Shown here: positions 18,395 to 27,083 of the stretch, piece after piece
How positions within the stretch are numbered: the stretch's first letter is position 1
Layout of the letters: each line of letters begins with the position of its first letter
NCBI RefSeq assembly: GCF_947493425.1
Contig: NZ_CANLRP010000090.1
Span: 1 to 34,916 of the forward strand
DNA from: an uncultured Microscilla sp.
GTDB lineage: Bacteria > Bacteroidota > Bacteroidia > Cytophagales > Microscillaceae
Direction of reading: 5' to 3'
DNA length: 34,916 nucleotides
The notes under the pieces: model-generated
Database searches by the model: none
The model's input: only the letters and a program-made list of their open reading frames with translations
Told to the model about the DNA's origin: nothing
Position numbers and translations under genes: made by a program

Positions 18395-19303
18395 TTACCC
18401 CCCTTGCCAAAAAGCGAACAGTTCCATCATATACGCCACCCCCAAATGCAAAATAATGCCCCCATAAATAGAACGGCTATAGTAGCTAAAAATGCCTAGC
18501 AACATGCCACCAAAAAATGAGCTGGCGGTTTCGGCTACGGGCTTACCCAAATGAAAAAGGCAATATATGCTGGCGGCAAGAATAATGGCTTGAGGCCCCA
18601 GGTACCTACCAATGAGAATGATGAGAAAACCCCGAAAAAACACTTCTACAAAGACGAAGTCGATGCCGTATAATGCCTCAAAAGACAACATCGGAATCCA
18701 AGCATGTATTTTGAGGTAGGCAGCCGCAAAATTAGATTTGTACATAGGGTATTGCAGCAAAAAGCCGGGAGTAGTAGATGCCCAATAGATAAATGGAGTA
18801 AAGCTTAACAGCAGTAGTAAGTAGGGCAGGGGACTAAATTTTTTGGTAGAGAACCCGTATAAACGAGGTTCGTTTTTGCGGTCGAAAAAGTACCAAATAA
18901 GGCAAACTGGCAGGGCAAAGGTGAGTACACGAAAACTGTAAACCGTCAATTGTTCGGCAATGTATTGCAGGCTAAAGGGTACTTGGGTTTTGATCCATAC
19001 CCGGTGGTATACAAAGCCTTTGCGAATGAGCAACACGACCAGGGCAAGGGTGATCCAGCGCCAAAAAAGGTGTCTTTGTTGGATGGCTTGGGCGTAAAAA
19101 AAACGTTGCCCCCAGGCTGCCAAGATGATAGTGATAAGGTAGGCAATGGCCTGAAAAATAAGCCCTTGCAAGCGCGACATCTGGTCAAAAGGCAGGTGAA
19201 ATGCCCACATAACAAAAGCCAGCCAACTGCCCATCATCAAAAGGTAGGGCAGGTTGCCGGCTTCTTGCCAAAACTGTCTAATATATAAGAGTAGCTTTTT
19301 CAT
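18395..19303 (-). CDS. CPBP-family intramembrane metalloprotease-like protein (Abi domain)
   Basis: The 302-residue protein has many hydrophobic spans (about eight). The C-terminal half has the CPBP/Abi signature: VEVFFRG (Glu220, Arg224), the FH pair at 250-251 and His286 in ILHLGVAY. In most members the first motif reads EExxxR; here the first Glu is Val219, so one conserved acidic residue is missing. CPBP proteins are glutamic or metal-dependent intramembrane proteases related to Rce1. The start lies 41 bp after the ilvA stop on the same strand, so it may be transcribed as the last gene of the ilv operon. No functional link to branched-chain amino acids is known to me. Confidence 0.82.
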   Translation of the reverse strand: MKKLLLYIRQFWQEAGNLPYLLMMGSWLAFVMWAFHLPFDQMSRLQGLIFQAIAYLITIILAAWGQRFFYAQAIQQRHLFWRWITLALVVLLIRKGFVYHRVWIKTQVPFSLQYIAEQLTVYSFRVLTFALPVCLIWYFFDRKNEPRLYGFSTKKFSPLPYLLLLLSFTPFIYWASTTPGFLLQYPMYKSNFAAAYLKIHAWIPMLSFEALYGIDFVFVEVFFRGFLIILIGRYLGPQAIILAASIYCLFHLGKPVAETASSFFGGMLLGIFSYYSRSIYGGIILHLGVAYMMELFAFWQGG

Positions 19304-19344
19304 GAAAAGGTAAAAATAGAAAAAGCGTTGGTTTGTTCACTGTC

Positions 19345-20649
19345 TTACACCGCAAAACTCAACAATTCGGGTTGTTGGTTGAGCAATTGGTATTGTACCT
19401 TGTTTTTTTCAAAGCGTTTGATGAGTGCCGCATAGTCTTGAGCGGTGGGAACCTCTATGCCTACCACAGCTGCACCTTTTTCTTTGTTGTGTTTCTTGAT
19501 ATATTCAAAGTGGGTAATATCGTCTTTTTCGCCCAAAGCATTGAGCAAAAATTCGCGCAAAGCGCCTGCCCGCTGAGGAAAGTTGATCAGGAAATAATGC
19601 TTGAGCCCTTCGTGCAGCAGCGACTTCTCCTTGATTTCTTCCATACGGGTAATGTCGTTGTTGCTACCGCTCACCACACACACCACAGTTTTACCCTTGA
19701 TCTGGTCTTTGAGCTGCTCAAGGCTGGCTATAGTAAGTGCCCCAGCAGGTTCTACCACTATAGCTTGTTGGTTATATAGTTCTAGTATGGTAGTGCACAC
19801 CTTACCTTCGGGCACGGTTTCTACCCTATTGAGCACCTGTTGGCATATTTCAAAAGTAAGCTTGCCTACTTTTTGTACCGCGGCTCCGTCTACAAACTTG
19901 TCTATGTCTGCCAGGGTCACCGGAAAGCCTTGCTCTAGCGATTGTTGCATAGCAGGTGCTCCGGCGGGTTCTACGCCTATTAGTTGGGTATCAGGGTTGA
20001 TTTGTTTGATGTAACTACCCACCCCTGAGGCAAGCCCACCACCACCTACGGGCATAATTACAAAATCAGGTTTTTCGGGTATATCGGCGAGTATTTCGAG
20101 CCCTACGGTGCCTTGTCCGGCGATTACCTTGGGGTCGTCAAAAGGGTGAATAAATACTTGTTTGTTTTGTTCGCAAAACGTGACCGATTCTTGGTAAGCA
20201 TCGTCAAAAGTATCGCCACAAAGACATACTTCTACCCATTCTTTACCAAACATTTTTACTTGATCTACTTTTTGACGAGGAGTAGGTGAAGGCATAAAAA
20301 TAGTGCCTTTTACCTTCAGTTTTTGACAGGCATAGGCTACTCCCTGGGCGTGGTTGCCCGCACTGGCACATACAATTCCTTGCTTAAGTTCTTCTCTGCT
20401 CAGGCTGCTTATTTTGTGGTAAGCCCCCCTGATTTTATAAGAGCGAACACTTTGCAAATCTTCCCTTTTCAGGTAAATTTTTGCCTGATAACGTTCTGAC
20501 AGCAAGTGGTTAAACATCAGTGGAGTATGGTATACCACCTCTTTGAGTACCTGATGGGCTTTTTGTATGTTTACGACCGATACCATGACATCGGTCGGGT
20601 TGTCCAGTTCCATAATGGGTAGGTGTTTTTTATTGAGAGTTGACCTCAT
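19345..20649 (-). CDS. ilvA: Threonine ammonia-lyase (threonine deaminase), biosynthetic
   Basis: The enzyme is PLP-dependent and converts threonine to 2-oxobutanoate and ammonia, the first step towards isoleucine. Of its 434 residues, the catalytic domain has the PLP lysine in SYKIRGAYHK (Lys72), SAGNHAQG and the glycine-rich phosphate loop PVGGGGLASG. The C-terminal 85 or so residues (from HYFLINFPQRAGALREFL) form a single ACT-like regulatory domain, as in the shorter IlvA forms of about 420 residues, so feedback control by isoleucine is expected. Met13 (start 20613) or Met22 could be the true start. It is the sixth gene of the operon, separated from ilvC by a palindrome-rich spacer. Confidence 0.94.
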   Translation of the reverse strand: MRSTLNKKHLPIMELDNPTDVMVSVVNIQKAHQVLKEVVYHTPLMFNHLLSERYQAKIYLKREDLQSVRSYKIRGAYHKISSLSREELKQGIVCASAGNHAQGVAYACQKLKVKGTIFMPSPTPRQKVDQVKMFGKEWVEVCLCGDTFDDAYQESVTFCEQNKQVFIHPFDDPKVIAGQGTVGLEILADIPEKPDFVIMPVGGGGLASGVGSYIKQINPDTQLIGVEPAGAPAMQQSLEQGFPVTLADIDKFVDGAAVQKVGKLTFEICQQVLNRVETVPEGKVCTTILELYNQQAIVVEPAGALTIASLEQLKDQIKGKTVVCVVSGSNNDITRMEEIKEKSLLHEGLKHYFLINFPQRAGALREFLLNALGEKDDITHFEYIKKHNKEKGAAVVGIEVPTAQDYAALIKRFEKNKVQYQLLNQQPELLSFAV

Positions 20650-20660
20650 TGGTGAATTAT

Positions 20661-20818
20661 ACCTGTCAGGTTTTATAGTATAGGCAATTGAAATTTAATA
20701 TTTGCGTCAAGTATTTTAAAAGCTTACTAGCCTATACCTGCCAGGTTTTCAAAACCTGGCAGGTATAAAAAGCTGTTTTATTAAAAGCCTACCGACTGCA
20801 CTAAAAAACCTGACAGGT
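20661..20818. repeat. Nested palindromes in the ilvC-ilvA spacer
   Basis: The centre is a perfect palindrome at 20733-20767, with 17 bp arms around a single C (core acctgccaggtttt). It is enclosed by two 14-mers that are exact inverted copies of one another: acctgtcaggtttt at 20661-20674 and aaaacctgacaggt at 20805-20818. The mRNA between ilvC and ilvA could therefore fold as a long hairpin inside a second stem. There is no U tract after it, so it is more likely a stabilising or processing structure, or a repeat insertion, than a terminator. Confidence 0.75.
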
Positions 20819-20826
20819 GTAAAAAA

Positions 20827-21897
20827 TTACGCCTCTGTTTCTTCTTTTACTGGCTGATTTTCGGGGCGTAGTTGGCGTACTACGGCACCGGTTTTCCACA
20901 TTTCCGACTCGTGAATGACAGAAAGCTCTTCTTCCAGCTTTTCTCTATAGTCAGGCTTACTGTTGGCTTCAATTGTGATTTTTGCCTCATTGCCCGACGC
21001 TACACTTTCGTATAACTCTTCGTATACGGGCTCTACTGCTACTTTGAATTTATCTTTCCAATCGAGCGCACCACGTTGAGCGGTAGTAGAGCAGTTGGCA
21101 TACATCCAATCCATGCCATTTTCTGCCACCAAGCGGATCAAACTTTGGGTCAATTCTTCTACAGTTTCGTTAAATGCCTCAGAAGGAGAGTGTCCCTTGC
21201 GACGTAATAGCTCATATTGGGCTTCCATTACACCAGCAAGCGCTCCCATCAATACCCCTCTTTCTCCGGTAAGGTCGCTATATACTTCTTTCTCGAAAGT
21301 AGTTTCGAACAAGTAGCCAGAACCAATGCCTATACCCAAAGCCACTACTCTTTCTTTAGCTTTTCCGGTGGCATCCTGGTATATAGCATAACTTGAGTTT
21401 AAGCCTTTGCCTTCTACAAACATGCGACGCAAACTGGTGCCAGAACCTTTAGGTGCCACCAACACAACATCAACATCTTTAGGAGGTACTATGCCCGTTT
21501 GTTCATGGTAAGTTACCCCAAAGCCGTGCGAAAAGTACAAGGTTTTGCCAGTAGTCAAATACTTTTTAACCGTAGGCCACAAGTCAATTTGCCCGGCATC
21601 TGACAATAAATACTGGATCACTGTACCGCGCTCAAGAGCTTCTTCTATAGGAAATAAATTTACTCCCTCTTCCCAGCCATCGGCCACGGCTTTGTCAAAC
21701 GACTTAGAAGGCTTGCGTTGTCCCACAATCACATTAAAACCATTGTCGCGCAGGTTCAATGCCTGCCCTGGTCCTTGTACTCCATACCCTATGATGGCTA
21801 TAGTGTCATTTTTAAGCGTTTCTACTGCTTTAGATAATGGAAATTCTTCACGGGTAGCTACTGTTTCGTCTACACCGCCAAAATTGATTGTTGCCAT
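20827..21897 (-). CDS. ilvC: Ketol-acid reductoisomerase (NADP+)
   Basis: It converts 2-acetolactate and 2-aceto-2-hydroxybutanoate to the dihydroxy acids, using NADPH and Mg2+. The 356-residue sequence has the Rossmann motif GYGVQG (37-42), the cofactor loop GQRKPSKSF (59-67), His124, Lys150, and the metal ligands Asp208 and Glu212 in YSDLTGERG, with Glu244 and Glu248 in NETVEE. The wording of many blocks (GKTLYFSHGF, NSSYA, HSPSEAFNETVEE, PDYREKLE, RQLRPENQ at the C-terminus) is close to the fungal mitochondrial Ilv5 type as I remember it. It follows ilvN after a 642 bp repeat-filled spacer. Confidence 0.95.
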   Translation of the reverse strand: MATINFGGVDETVATREEFPLSKAVETLKNDTIAIIGYGVQGPGQALNLRDNGFNVIVGQRKPSKSFDKAVADGWEEGVNLFPIEEALERGTVIQYLLSDAGQIDLWPTVKKYLTTGKTLYFSHGFGVTYHEQTGIVPPKDVDVVLVAPKGSGTSLRRMFVEGKGLNSSYAIYQDATGKAKERVVALGIGIGSGYLFETTFEKEVYSDLTGERGVLMGALAGVMEAQYELLRRKGHSPSEAFNETVEELTQSLIRLVAENGMDWMYANCSTTAQRGALDWKDKFKVAVEPVYEELYESVASGNEAKITIEANSKPDYREKLEEELSVIHESEMWKTGAVVRQLRPENQPVKEETEA

Positions 21898-21978
21898 AAC
21901 TTTTGTACTTTATTTAGGAGCTAAATGAGCCCCTTAGTTCTAAAAAAAAATATGTGTTTTAGTTATTTAGATCATAGC

Positions 21979-22536
21979 TAATTTAGTCCAGAGTCGGGAG
22001 TCCGTAGACCATAGTTACTTCAAACCGATTCGTCATTTAGTCCAGAGTCGGTAGTCTGTAGACCATAGTTTTTTAGCGTCGCTTTGCGCTCATTCGTAAT
22101 TTAGTCCAGAGTCCGTAGACCATAGTTTTTTAGCGTCGCTTTGCGCTCATTCGTCATTCGTAATTGAATAATTCGTAATTTAGTCCAGAGTCCAGAGTCC
22201 GTAGACCATAGTTTTTTAGCGTCGCTTCGCACTCATTCGTAATTCGTAATTGAACAATTCGTAATTTAGTTGGGAGTCCGTAGACCATAGTTTTTTAGCG
22301 TCGCTTTGCGCTCATTCGTCATTCGTAATTGAACAATTCGTAATTTAGTCCAGAGTCCAGAGACCAGAGACCATAGTTTTTTAGTGTCGCTTTGCGCTCA
22401 TTCGTAATTCGTAATTGAACAATTCGTAATTTAGTCCAGAGTCCGTAGACCATAGTTTTTTAGTGTCGCTTTGCGCTCATTCGTCATTCGTAATTGAATA
22501 ATTCGTAATTAAAAAGCGTTGCGCTCATTCGTAATT
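21979..22536. repeat. Seven-copy degenerate tandem repeat between ilvN and ilvC
   Basis: The spacer is filled with seven units of about 60-85 bp built from the same blocks in the same order: atttagtccagag, a short variable tccgtaga block, gaccatagttttttag, gcgtcgctttgcgctcattcgt, and attcgtaattgaacaattcg. The last block is itself an inverted repeat. Core copies lie near 22008, 22061, 22118, 22204, 22282, 22369 and 22448. The unit lengths vary because sub-blocks are duplicated or lost (for example tccagagtccagag). There is no coding frame through it, and unit structure and spacing do not fit CRISPR. It probably arose by slippage and would add a long structured segment to the operon mRNA. Confidence 0.85.
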
Positions 22537-22539
22537 ATT

Positions 22540-23070
22540 CTAAAGCGTCTGCCCCAACTCAGCAAGGTAAGAACTTAGCCGTTTCATTGGCTTGGCTATA
22601 GCCACCCTGCCTGAGCGTACAAAGCTCAAAATACCGTAAGGCTTCAGTTGCTCAAACAAATCTTGAGTTTCCGATTCGTGCCCGGTTTTCTCTATTACCA
22701 TAAATTCTGGCTCTACGGTGAGGATGCGGGCATAATTGGCACGGATGATTTTTTCTACTGCTTTGCTTTGCGCCAATGCCTGGGTAGATATTTTGTATAA
22801 GGCTACCTCCTGGAAAATAATGTCCTCTTCATCGTAGTAAAAAGCTTTTAATACTTCTACCTGTTTTTCCAGTTGTTTTACAATGCGTTTTACATTGGCC
22901 AACGTGGTGGATATTACTACCGTAAACCTAAAGATTCCTTCGGTTTCCGAAGCAGAAGTTGTCAGGCTGTCTATGTTTATTTTTCGCCTGGTAAATATGT
23001 CAGTGATTCGGTTGAGCAAACCTATATTATCTTCGGAAAAAACCGTTACAGTAAATTGTTCTTGTTCCAT
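22540..23070 (-). CDS. ilvN: Acetolactate synthase small (regulatory) subunit
   Basis: The 176-residue protein has an N-terminal ACT domain (FTVTVFSEDNIGLLNRITDIFTRR, about residues 6-75), the site that binds valine in this family. The C-terminal IlvN/IlvH domain (about 85-170) stimulates the catalytic subunit. It pairs with IlvB encoded upstream to form acetohydroxyacid synthase. The length is normal (IlvH about 163). The gap from ilvB is unusually long (347 bp) for subunits of one enzyme. Confidence 0.93.
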   Translation of the reverse strand: MEQEQFTVTVFSEDNIGLLNRITDIFTRRKINIDSLTTSASETEGIFRFTVVISTTLANVKRIVKQLEKQVEVLKAFYYDEEDIIFQEVALYKISTQALAQSKAVEKIIRANYARILTVEPEFMVIEKTGHESETQDLFEQLKPYGILSFVRSGRVAIAKPMKRLSSYLAELGQTL

Positions 23071-23417
23071 TATTCATATTTAGTCTTCTGAAAATCAATG
23101 AGTTAATTTTTAGAGATGAATCATTGGTTAAATAGGAGCTTGTCCTTTTACATCTGCTTATTATGCTTAAACAAAAATGGTTTTGAGGTTGGATTTTGAC
23201 TAATTGCCTGAATACCAACATTAATCAATCCTGTAAATCCTAAAATCACTTTCATCTTAGTATAGCAGTATTTAAATAAATAATTTTAAACTGTGCTTGC
23301 TTTGAAACAGCTGGATAACAGTAGTAATTCTACATGCTAATTTACAGCTTTTCTTTGTACACAACTGATACAAAATTAACCGTTCATCATTATAAGTTGG
23401 GTGTTTTAAGCAAGCAT
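23071..23417. other. A+T-rich spacer between ilvB and ilvN
   Basis: No convincing ORF, terminator or promoter is visible in either strand. A short tcaatcctgtaaatcctaaaatcac stretch around 23223-23247 resembles low-complexity aatcctgtaaatcc repeats common in Bacteroidota spacers. A secondary promoter for ilvN-ilvC-ilvA cannot be excluded. Confidence 0.3.
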
Positions 23418-25163
23418 TTATTCCAAGCGAATATTAGATATACTTTCTCCGGTGGGAACCATCGGAAAAACATTGGTTTCTTTTTCTACCACCACCTCCA
23501 GCAAAAACGAGCCTTGGTGAGCCAGCATATTCTGTAAACCCTCGCCAAGTTGGTTCCTTTCTTCTACCCTTTGGGCACCAATGTGAAACGACTTGGCAAG
23601 TGCTACAAAATCGGGGTTGACCATTTCGGTAAACGAATACCTTCTATCGAAAAACAACTCTTGCCATTGACGAACCATTCCTAAGAAACTATTATTTAAA
23701 ATGATCATCTTGACCGGTATTTGGTATTGCATCAGCGTACCCAACTCTTGGGCAGTCATCTGAAAACCCCCATCGCCTATGATCGCGACTACCTCGCGGT
23801 CGGAACGAGCAATTTTGGCACCCATTGCTGCAGGTAGGGCAAACCCCATAGTACCCAAACCACCTGAAGTAATATTGCTATTGGGTTGGTCAAACTGATA
23901 ATAGCGGCTGGCAATCATCTGATGTTGCCCTACATCGGTTACTATCACCGCTTTGCCTTTAGTTTGGTCAGACAAAGCCTGTACTACTTCAGCCATTTTT
24001 AGCTTGGGTGTACTGGGTTGCATGGTTTTGCTTACCACTTTTTCGTTTTCTACCTTTTGGCAATTATCAAACTCTTTGAGCCAATCTTGATGAGAGCGTG
24101 CTTTTACCAAAGGCAACAAGGCTTGCAAAGCTTCTTTGGCATCGCCTATGACAGGTACATCTGCTTTTACATTTTTGTCTATTTCGGCAGGGTCTATCTC
24201 TATATGTATCACCTTGGCTTGTTGGGCGTAGCGGCTCAAATCGCCAGTTACCCGGTCGTCAAACCTCATGCCTACAGCAATGAGTAAATCAGCCTCATTG
24301 GTTTTTATGTTGGGTCCATAGTTGCCGTGCATACCCAAAAAGCCCACATACAAAGGATGATGGGTAGAAAACGACGATAGCCCAAGCAAAGTACTGGCTA
24401 CCGGAATCCCGGTTTTTTCTACAAAGGTTTGCAAATCATTTTCTGCTTCGGCAAGTGATACTCCCTGACCCATCAATATCATTGGTTTTTGTGCTTGGTT
24501 GATGAGTTGAGCGGCTTGCAAAACCTGTCCTTGGTTAAGTTGAGGAACGGGGCGGTAGCTCCTTATTTTTTCGCATTTTTTATACTCAAAATCAAGCACA
24601 CCAAACTGCGCATCTTTGGTAATGTCAATCAATACCGGTCCAGGTCGTCCGTTTTGGGCGATGTAAAATGCCTTGGCTATAGTAGCAGGTATTTCTTCGG
24701 CACGAGTTACCTGAAAATTCCACTTAGTCACTGGGTTAGATATGCCTATGATGTCGGTTTCCTGAAAGGCATCACTGCCCAGCAAGTGACTTGCCACCTG
24801 CCCGGTAATACACACCAAAGGAGTAGAGTCTATTTGTGCATCGGCTATGCCTGTGATGAGGTTAGTAGCACCTGGACCTGAGGTAGCAAAGCAAACTCCG
24901 GCTTTTTTTGCCAAACGAGCATACCCTTGAGCCGCATGGGTAGCACCCTGTTCGTGGCGGGTTAGTATATGGTTTACCTGGTCGGTATAATGATACAAAG
25001 AATCGTATACTGGCATAATGGCGCCTCCCGGATAACCAAAAATGGTATCTACACCTTCGGCAAGCAACGATAATATGAGCGCTTCGGCTCCGCTTACCTT
25101 TCGGGGGCTGGTATGGGATTGTTCTCCTGCTGGAGTAGCTACTTTTTGAGCTTGTGCATTCAT
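23418..25163 (-). CDS. ilvB: Acetolactate (acetohydroxyacid) synthase large, catalytic subunit
   Basis: The ThDP-dependent enzyme condenses pyruvate with pyruvate or 2-oxobutanoate. In 581 residues it has the three domains of the family: N-terminal pyrimidine-binding domain with catalytic Glu71 in TRHEQGATHAAQGYAR, a central FAD-type domain (GMHGNYG, GMRFDDRVTG), and a C-terminal domain with the ThDP/Mg motif GDGG at 463-466 running to LNNSFLGMVRQWQ. It is the third gene of the operon. The start at 25163 is the first ATG and gives an N-terminal tail of about 20 residues before the domain. Confidence 0.96.
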   Translation of the reverse strand: MNAQAQKVATPAGEQSHTSPRKVSGAEALILSLLAEGVDTIFGYPGGAIMPVYDSLYHYTDQVNHILTRHEQGATHAAQGYARLAKKAGVCFATSGPGATNLITGIADAQIDSTPLVCITGQVASHLLGSDAFQETDIIGISNPVTKWNFQVTRAEEIPATIAKAFYIAQNGRPGPVLIDITKDAQFGVLDFEYKKCEKIRSYRPVPQLNQGQVLQAAQLINQAQKPMILMGQGVSLAEAENDLQTFVEKTGIPVASTLLGLSSFSTHHPLYVGFLGMHGNYGPNIKTNEADLLIAVGMRFDDRVTGDLSRYAQQAKVIHIEIDPAEIDKNVKADVPVIGDAKEALQALLPLVKARSHQDWLKEFDNCQKVENEKVVSKTMQPSTPKLKMAEVVQALSDQTKGKAVIVTDVGQHQMIASRYYQFDQPNSNITSGGLGTMGFALPAAMGAKIARSDREVVAIIGDGGFQMTAQELGTLMQYQIPVKMIILNNSFLGMVRQWQELFFDRRYSFTEMVNPDFVALAKSFHIGAQRVEERNQLGEGLQNMLAHQGSFLLEVVVEKETNVFPMVPTGESISNIRLE

Positions 25164-25296
25164 GGGGTTTGTTGTTTTAAATTAGTTGATAGTCAGTAGT
25201 CAGGAGTCAGGAGCTTCTGAAGCTAAGAGCTATTTCTTAATTGAAAATTCTTAAGTAAACCAGCTCCCAACTACAGGTTATCTACTCCCGACTAGC

Positions 25297-26973
25297 CTAT
25301 TCATCCGTTACACAGCCCTCCGAGGCCGATGAAACAGTGCGGGCATATTTGCCTAAAATTCCACGGGTAAAGCGCGATTTTGGTGCCTGCCATTGGGCGC
25401 GTCGTTGGGCTATTTCTTCCTCCGACAAGTGCGCCACCATTTGGTTGTCTACCGCATCAATCGTGATTCGGTCGCCATCCTTGAGCAAGGCAATCAAGCC
25501 ACCTTCCTGAGCTTCGGGGCATACGTGTCCCACTACAAAACCGTGTGAACCACCCGAAAATCTGCCATCTGTAATCAATGCCACGCTATTGCCCAGCCCG
25601 GCACCCATTATTGCAGAGGTAGGCTTGAGCATTTCAGGCATTCCTGGACCACCCTTGGGGCCTTCGTACCTAATGACTACCACGTGCCCAGCTTTTACTT
25701 CTCCGTCCTGAATACCTTTGATAGCCTCAAACTCTCCGTCATACACCTTGGCGGTGCCTTCAAATTTTTCTCCCTCTTTGCCCGTAATCTTGGCTACCGC
25801 ACCTTGTGTGGCCAGGTTGCCAAATAACACCTGTAAATGTCCCTGAGGCTTTAGGGGTTGGTTTATTGGGAATAGTACGTCCTGATCGTCTTTTACCGGA
25901 GCAATGTCAGCAAGATTCTCAGCAAGCGTTTTGCCTGTTACGGTCAAACAATCACCGTGTAGCAATCCCTCGTCCAGCAATAGTTTCATTACAGCAGGAG
26001 TGCCACCAATAGTGTGCAAGTCTTCCATCAAGTACTTACCACTAGGCTTGAGATTTGCCAAATAAGGAGTTTTGTCGCTGATACGTTGAAAATCATCCAG
26101 GCTTAGATCCACTTCAGCAGCTTTGGCAATGGCAATCATATGCAGCACTGCATTGGTAGAGCCCCCCATGACCATGATCATTGTCAGGGCATTTTCAAAA
26201 GCTTTTTTGGTCAATATGTCGCGGGGTTTGATGTCCTCTTCGAGCAGCTTTCTCATAGCTTTGCCCGCATCTATACATTCTTGTTGTTTTTCAGGGCTTT
26301 GGGCGGGATTAGAGGCTCCATAAGGTAAACCCAACCCAATAGCTTCTATCACTGTTGCCATCGTGTTGGCAGTATACATACCGCCACAAGCCCCTGCGCC
26401 AGGGCACGAATTCTGGATAATTCCTTGATAATCTTCTTCATTCAAACTTCCGTTAAAACGCTGTCCGAGTGCTTCAAAGGCAGATACAATGTTGAGTTTT
26501 TGACCTTTGTGACAGCCCGACCTGATGCTTCCACCGTAAACAAGCAATCCAGGGCGGTTCAAACGCGCCAGCGCCATCATAGCTCCCGGCATGTTTTTGT
26601 CGCAACCCACTACAGCAAGTACCCCATCGTACCATTGAGCCTGCACTACAGTCTCTATAGAGTCAGCGATAATGTCGCGCGAAGGCAACGAAAAACGCAT
26701 TCCTTCGGTACCGTTAGATATTCCGTCGCTTACACCTATAGTGTGGAATACCAACCCTACCAAGTCTGCTTCTTTAGTACCTTTTTTGGTTTCCAAGGCC
26801 AGGTCGTTGAGGTGCATGTTGCAGGTATTGCCCTCATAACCAGTACTTACTATGCCTACTTGAGGCTTGCTCATATCGTCTTTAGTCAGCCCTATGCCAT
26901 ACAGCATTGCTTGAGAGGCTGGTTGGGTCACATCCTGAGTAATTCTTCGGCTGTATTTGTTCAAAACTGTCAT
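25297..26973 (-). CDS. ilvD: Dihydroxy-acid dehydratase
   Basis: It dehydrates the dihydroxy acids to the 2-oxo acids, the penultimate step to valine and isoleucine. From ATG 26973 (MTVLNKYSRRI) the protein is 558 residues, the normal length; upstream in-frame ATGs would overlap ilvE and add a non-homologous tail. The Fe-S ligands are Cys51 (GNTCNMH), Cys124 (GCDKNMPG, with Lys126 as the probable carbamylated Mg ligand) and Cys196 (CPGAGACGGM). GRFSGGSHG near the C-terminus carries the catalytic Ser. The 110 bp gap from ilvE contains two copies of gctacaaggg. Confidence 0.95.
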   Translation of the reverse strand: MTVLNKYSRRITQDVTQPASQAMLYGIGLTKDDMSKPQVGIVSTGYEGNTCNMHLNDLALETKKGTKEADLVGLVFHTIGVSDGISNGTEGMRFSLPSRDIIADSIETVVQAQWYDGVLAVVGCDKNMPGAMMALARLNRPGLLVYGGSIRSGCHKGQKLNIVSAFEALGQRFNGSLNEEDYQGIIQNSCPGAGACGGMYTANTMATVIEAIGLGLPYGASNPAQSPEKQQECIDAGKAMRKLLEEDIKPRDILTKKAFENALTMIMVMGGSTNAVLHMIAIAKAAEVDLSLDDFQRISDKTPYLANLKPSGKYLMEDLHTIGGTPAVMKLLLDEGLLHGDCLTVTGKTLAENLADIAPVKDDQDVLFPINQPLKPQGHLQVLFGNLATQGAVAKITGKEGEKFEGTAKVYDGEFEAIKGIQDGEVKAGHVVVIRYEGPKGGPGMPEMLKPTSAIMGAGLGNSVALITDGRFSGGSHGFVVGHVCPEAQEGGLIALLKDGDRITIDAVDNQMVAHLSEEEIAQRRAQWQAPKSRFTRGILGKYARTVSSASEGCVTDE

Positions 26974-27083
26974 AACTCTTCGTTTGAAACTATCTGTTAG
27001 CGTGTGTTTTTTGTTAGCTGCAAGGAGCGAACTACTGGGCATCGCAGAACCCTTGTAGCTTGAAACTTGTCCCTTGTAGCCTT

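Noticed and set aside
21979..22536. Repeat array considered as CRISPR
   Set aside because: Units are adjacent and degenerate with variable length, there are no unique spacers of constant size and no cas genes.
23027..23221. 64-codon minus-strand ORF spanning the ilvN start
   Set aside because: It overlaps ilvN in another frame and has no features of a leader peptide, being poor in clustered Ile/Leu/Val codons.
25164..25296. Short repeats tagtcagtagtcaggagtcagga between ilvD and ilvB as a terminator or operator
   Set aside because: They are simple slippage-type direct repeats without a U tract or a convincing dyad.
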